Shown here in pieces: positions 29,682 to 31,138 of a stretch of DNA of 31,138 nt. A program made the position numbers and the translations under genes. The DNA is from Bacteroidales bacterium UBA4912 (GTDB lineage Bacteria; Bacteroidota; Bacteroidia; Bacteroidales; Dysgonomonadaceae). Under the pieces are notes generated by a model, which was given only the letters and a program-made list of their open reading frames with translations, searched no databases and was not told where the DNA came from. Each line of letters opens with the position of its first letter. Within the stretch, counting starts at the first letter, position 1. The stretch covers positions 1-31,138 of the forward strand of contig DHCC01000046.1 of the NCBI GenBank assembly GCA_002398875.1, written 5' to 3'.

Positions 29682-30212
29682 TTATTTCTTAGAATCCTCC
29701 TCCTTAAACCACCCTGAATACATCAAATAATTATTCGCTATTTTCTGGTTCATCTCCTTTGATTGAGCAGGATCAACCTTCTTTACAAATTTAGCAGGTA
29801 CACCGGCATAAATACTTCCGGGTTCCACTATAGTTTCGCTGAGCACAACTGCGCCGGCGGCAATTATTGCTCCTTCTCCTATTACGGCATGGTCCAGAAC
29901 AATAGCACCCATCCCGATAAGTGCACCGGCTTTTATGTCGGCACCATGGATGACAACGTTGTGTCCTATTGATACATCGTCGCCAATGGTGGAGACTGAT
30001 TTTTGATAAAGTGTATGTATCACCGTGCCATCCTGTACATTTACACGGTCGCCAATACGTATTGAGTTTACATCGCCACGCAGCACAGCATTAAACCATA
30101 TACTGCAATCACGACCGATTTCAACATCACCAATGATTGTTGCATTGTCGGCAAGATATGTGTTGTCTCCAATTTTGGGAGTAAAGCCTCTAACTGATTT
30201 TACTAAAGCCAT
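29682..30212 (-). CDS. Gamma-class carbonic anhydrase family protein
   Basis: Left-handed beta-helix hexapeptide protein of 176 residues, trimeric in the family. Repeats of the (I/V)-G-x-x pattern run through NTYLADNATIIGDVEIGRDCSIWFNAVLRGDVNSIRIGDRVNVQDGTVIH and SIGHNVVIHGADIKAGALIGMGAIVL. The three metal ligands of the gamma class are present: His66, His84 and His89, the last two five residues apart as in Methanosarcina Cam. The catalytic-loop Glu residues of Cam are not evident, so it belongs with the YrdA/CaiE/PaaY-like group, where carbonic anhydrase activity is variable. A C-terminal helix (about 150-172) packs on the trimer. The gene follows the aminopeptidase gene's terminator on the minus strand. 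Confidence 0.92.
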   Translation of the reverse strand: MALVKSVRGFTPKIGDNTYLADNATIIGDVEIGRDCSIWFNAVLRGDVNSIRIGDRVNVQDGTVIHTLYQKSVSTIGDDVSIGHNVVIHGADIKAGALIGMGAIVLDHAVIGEGAIIAAGAVVLSETIVEPGSIYAGVPAKFVKKVDPAQSKEMNQKIANNYLMYSGWFKEEDSKK

Positions 30213-30223
30213 AATTTTAAAAT

Positions 30224-30263
30224 AAAAAAGTCGGGTCTGTTTATATTAAACTGAGACCCCGAC
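30224..30263 (-). terminator. Rho-independent terminator of the aminopeptidase P gene
   Basis: GTCGGGTCT (30230-30238) pairs with AGACCCCGAC (30254-30263) with one bulged base. On the minus strand the stem is followed by six T (30224-30229). It lies between the aminopeptidase stop and the carbonic anhydrase start. Confidence 0.75.
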
Positions 30264-30286
30264 CTTTAATAATATATTAATTTAAA

Positions 30287-31138
30287 CTAAATAGGTGCTG
30301 TTTTGTTTTTGAGCCATGCTTTTTCATCCTTGTTAAGATGTTTTTTCAGCTTGCTGTAAACCATTTTGTGATATTTATTAAGCAATTTCTTCTCACTTTT
30401 AGTAAGAAGTTTCTTTGATATTGGATTGGTATCAATCGGACAAAGGGTGATTGTCTCAAAGTTGTAGAAAGTACCAAACTCTTCTGTTTTCTGATACTCC
30501 TGTGCCACTATCAGATTCTCAATCCTTACACCATATTGATTTGCACGGTAAAGTCCCGGTTCGTTTGAAGTGACCATACCCGGTTTGATGAGAGTGGGAT
30601 TTTCTTCTAGTCGTATGCTCTGCGGACCTTCATGAACATTAAGGAAGTGACCGATTCCGTGACCGGTGCCGTGCCAGTAAGTGAGACAGTTTTCCCATAA
30701 AGCCTTACGGGCAAGTATATCCAGTTGCGAGCCTCTTGTACCCTCGGGGAAGATAGCTGTAGATAGGGCGATATGTCCCTTCAGCACATTTGTATAGTCC
30801 GCTTTCATCTGTTTGGTGAGTTTGCCAACAGCAACTGTACGTGTAATATCCGTAGTGCCGTCTTTATACTGTCCGCCTGAGTCAATCAACAGCAAACCTT
30901 CCGGTTTCACAGTAAGGCAGGTCTCCGGAGCTGCATGATAATGAATGACTGCGCCGTTGCTTGCATAGCCGGCTATAGTTCCAAAGCTGTCACCTACAAA
31001 ATCCTCCTGCTGAGAGCGGAATTCATGCAGTTTCTCTTCTATAGTTACTTCAGTTACTTCACCTGTGGGTATTGCTTTCTCAAGCCACATATAGAACTTT
31101 ACGAGTGCAACGCCATCCTTAACCATAGCATTACGGAA
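30287..31138 (-). CDS. pepP: Xaa-Pro aminopeptidase (M24B), C-terminal part (cut by window edge)
   Basis: Removes N-terminal residues that precede proline, using two metal ions. The frame is open to the right edge, where the codons before MVKDG read FRNA, so the ATG at 31126 is internal and the N-terminal creatinase-like domains lie outside. The pita-bread catalytic domain is complete: metal ligands Asp in LLLIDSGGQYKDGTTDITRTV (two Asp), His in HGTGHGIGHFLNVHEG, Glu in SNEPGLYR and Glu in GVRIENLIV. The C-terminal tail (about the last 55 residues) is lysine-rich (LLTKSEKKLLNKYHKM), as in the large eukaryote-like aminopeptidase P form common in Bacteroidota. A terminator follows directly. Confidence 0.94.
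   Translation of the reverse strand, partial: FRNAMVKDGVALVKFYMWLEKAIPTGEVTEVTIEEKLHEFRSQQEDFVGDSFGTIAGYASNGAVIHYHAAPETCLTVKPEGLLLIDSGGQYKDGTTDITRTVAVGKLTKQMKADYTNVLKGHIALSTAIFPEGTRGSQLDILARKALWENCLTYWHGTGHGIGHFLNVHEGPQSIRLEENPTLIKPGMVTSNEPGLYRANQYGVRIENLIVAQEYQKTEEFGTFYNFETITLCPIDTNPISKKLLTKSEKKLLNKYHKMVYSKLKKHLNKDEKAWLKNKTAPI

Overview
The window looks like a chromosomal segment of a low-GC member of the Bacteroidota, probably order Bacteroidales. The protein sequences fit that group: lpxK/sppA/punA neighbours, a PEGA lipoprotein, PF13568-like outer-membrane barrels and a LysM/periplasmic-binding fusion. Many genes are preceded by the group's -7 promoter element TAnnTTTG, and Shine-Dalgarno sequences are almost absent. 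I cannot fix the genus. Most of the window is housekeeping. I see no phage genes, transposase, CRISPR array, tRNA or rRNA.

Layout. Positions 1-4164 (minus) hold a run sppA, lpxK, punA, thiL (cut by the left edge). 4432-7043 (plus) is a three-gene ECF sigma operon: sigma factor, a protein combining an inner-membrane helix with a C-terminal outer-membrane-type barrel, and a lipoprotein; a strong terminator closes it. 7148-9147 (plus) holds a Yip1-like membrane protein coupled to smpB, then a nucleoside-recognition/Gate-domain permease. 9251-14627 (plus) holds cobalamin-dependent metH, threonine aldolase and a UPF0316 membrane protein, converging on mazG. 14629-20594 and on to 21064 (minus) holds mazG, dsbD, an L-cysteine desulfidase-like gene, catalase and a cysteine-free Fur-family regulator. 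21370-25775 (plus) holds dnaB, then a four-LysM plus periplasmic-binding-fold protein overlapping a small barrel gene. 25876-27472 (plus) is a compact operon of ArsR-type repressor, two-cysteine small membrane protein, lipoprotein thioredoxin and DUF302 protein. 27815-31138 holds a U32-family protein, a PEGA lipoprotein, and on the minus strand a gamma-carbonic anhydrase and an M24 aminopeptidase P cut by the right edge.

How genes may work together. The two best candidates for under-described biology are (i) the ECF sigma operon, whose presumed anti-sigma protein appears to link the cytoplasm to an outer-membrane-like barrel, and (ii) the ArsR/DUF6132/thioredoxin/DUF302 operon, in which conserved cysteines recur on both sides of the inner membrane and a TGAA-N6-TTCA operator lies at the presumed start of transcription. 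The window also carries several thiol, sulfur or peroxide genes (dsbD, cysteine desulfidase, Fur-katA, thioredoxin operon), each with its own promoter or terminator.

Non-coding structure not explained by the genes includes a 29-bp near-perfect palindrome just before metH, a 13-bp stem in the dnaB leader, and a 95-bp imperfect palindrome with 12-bp perfect ends between the DUF302 operon and the U32 gene. All family calls are from reading the sequence; no database search was run.
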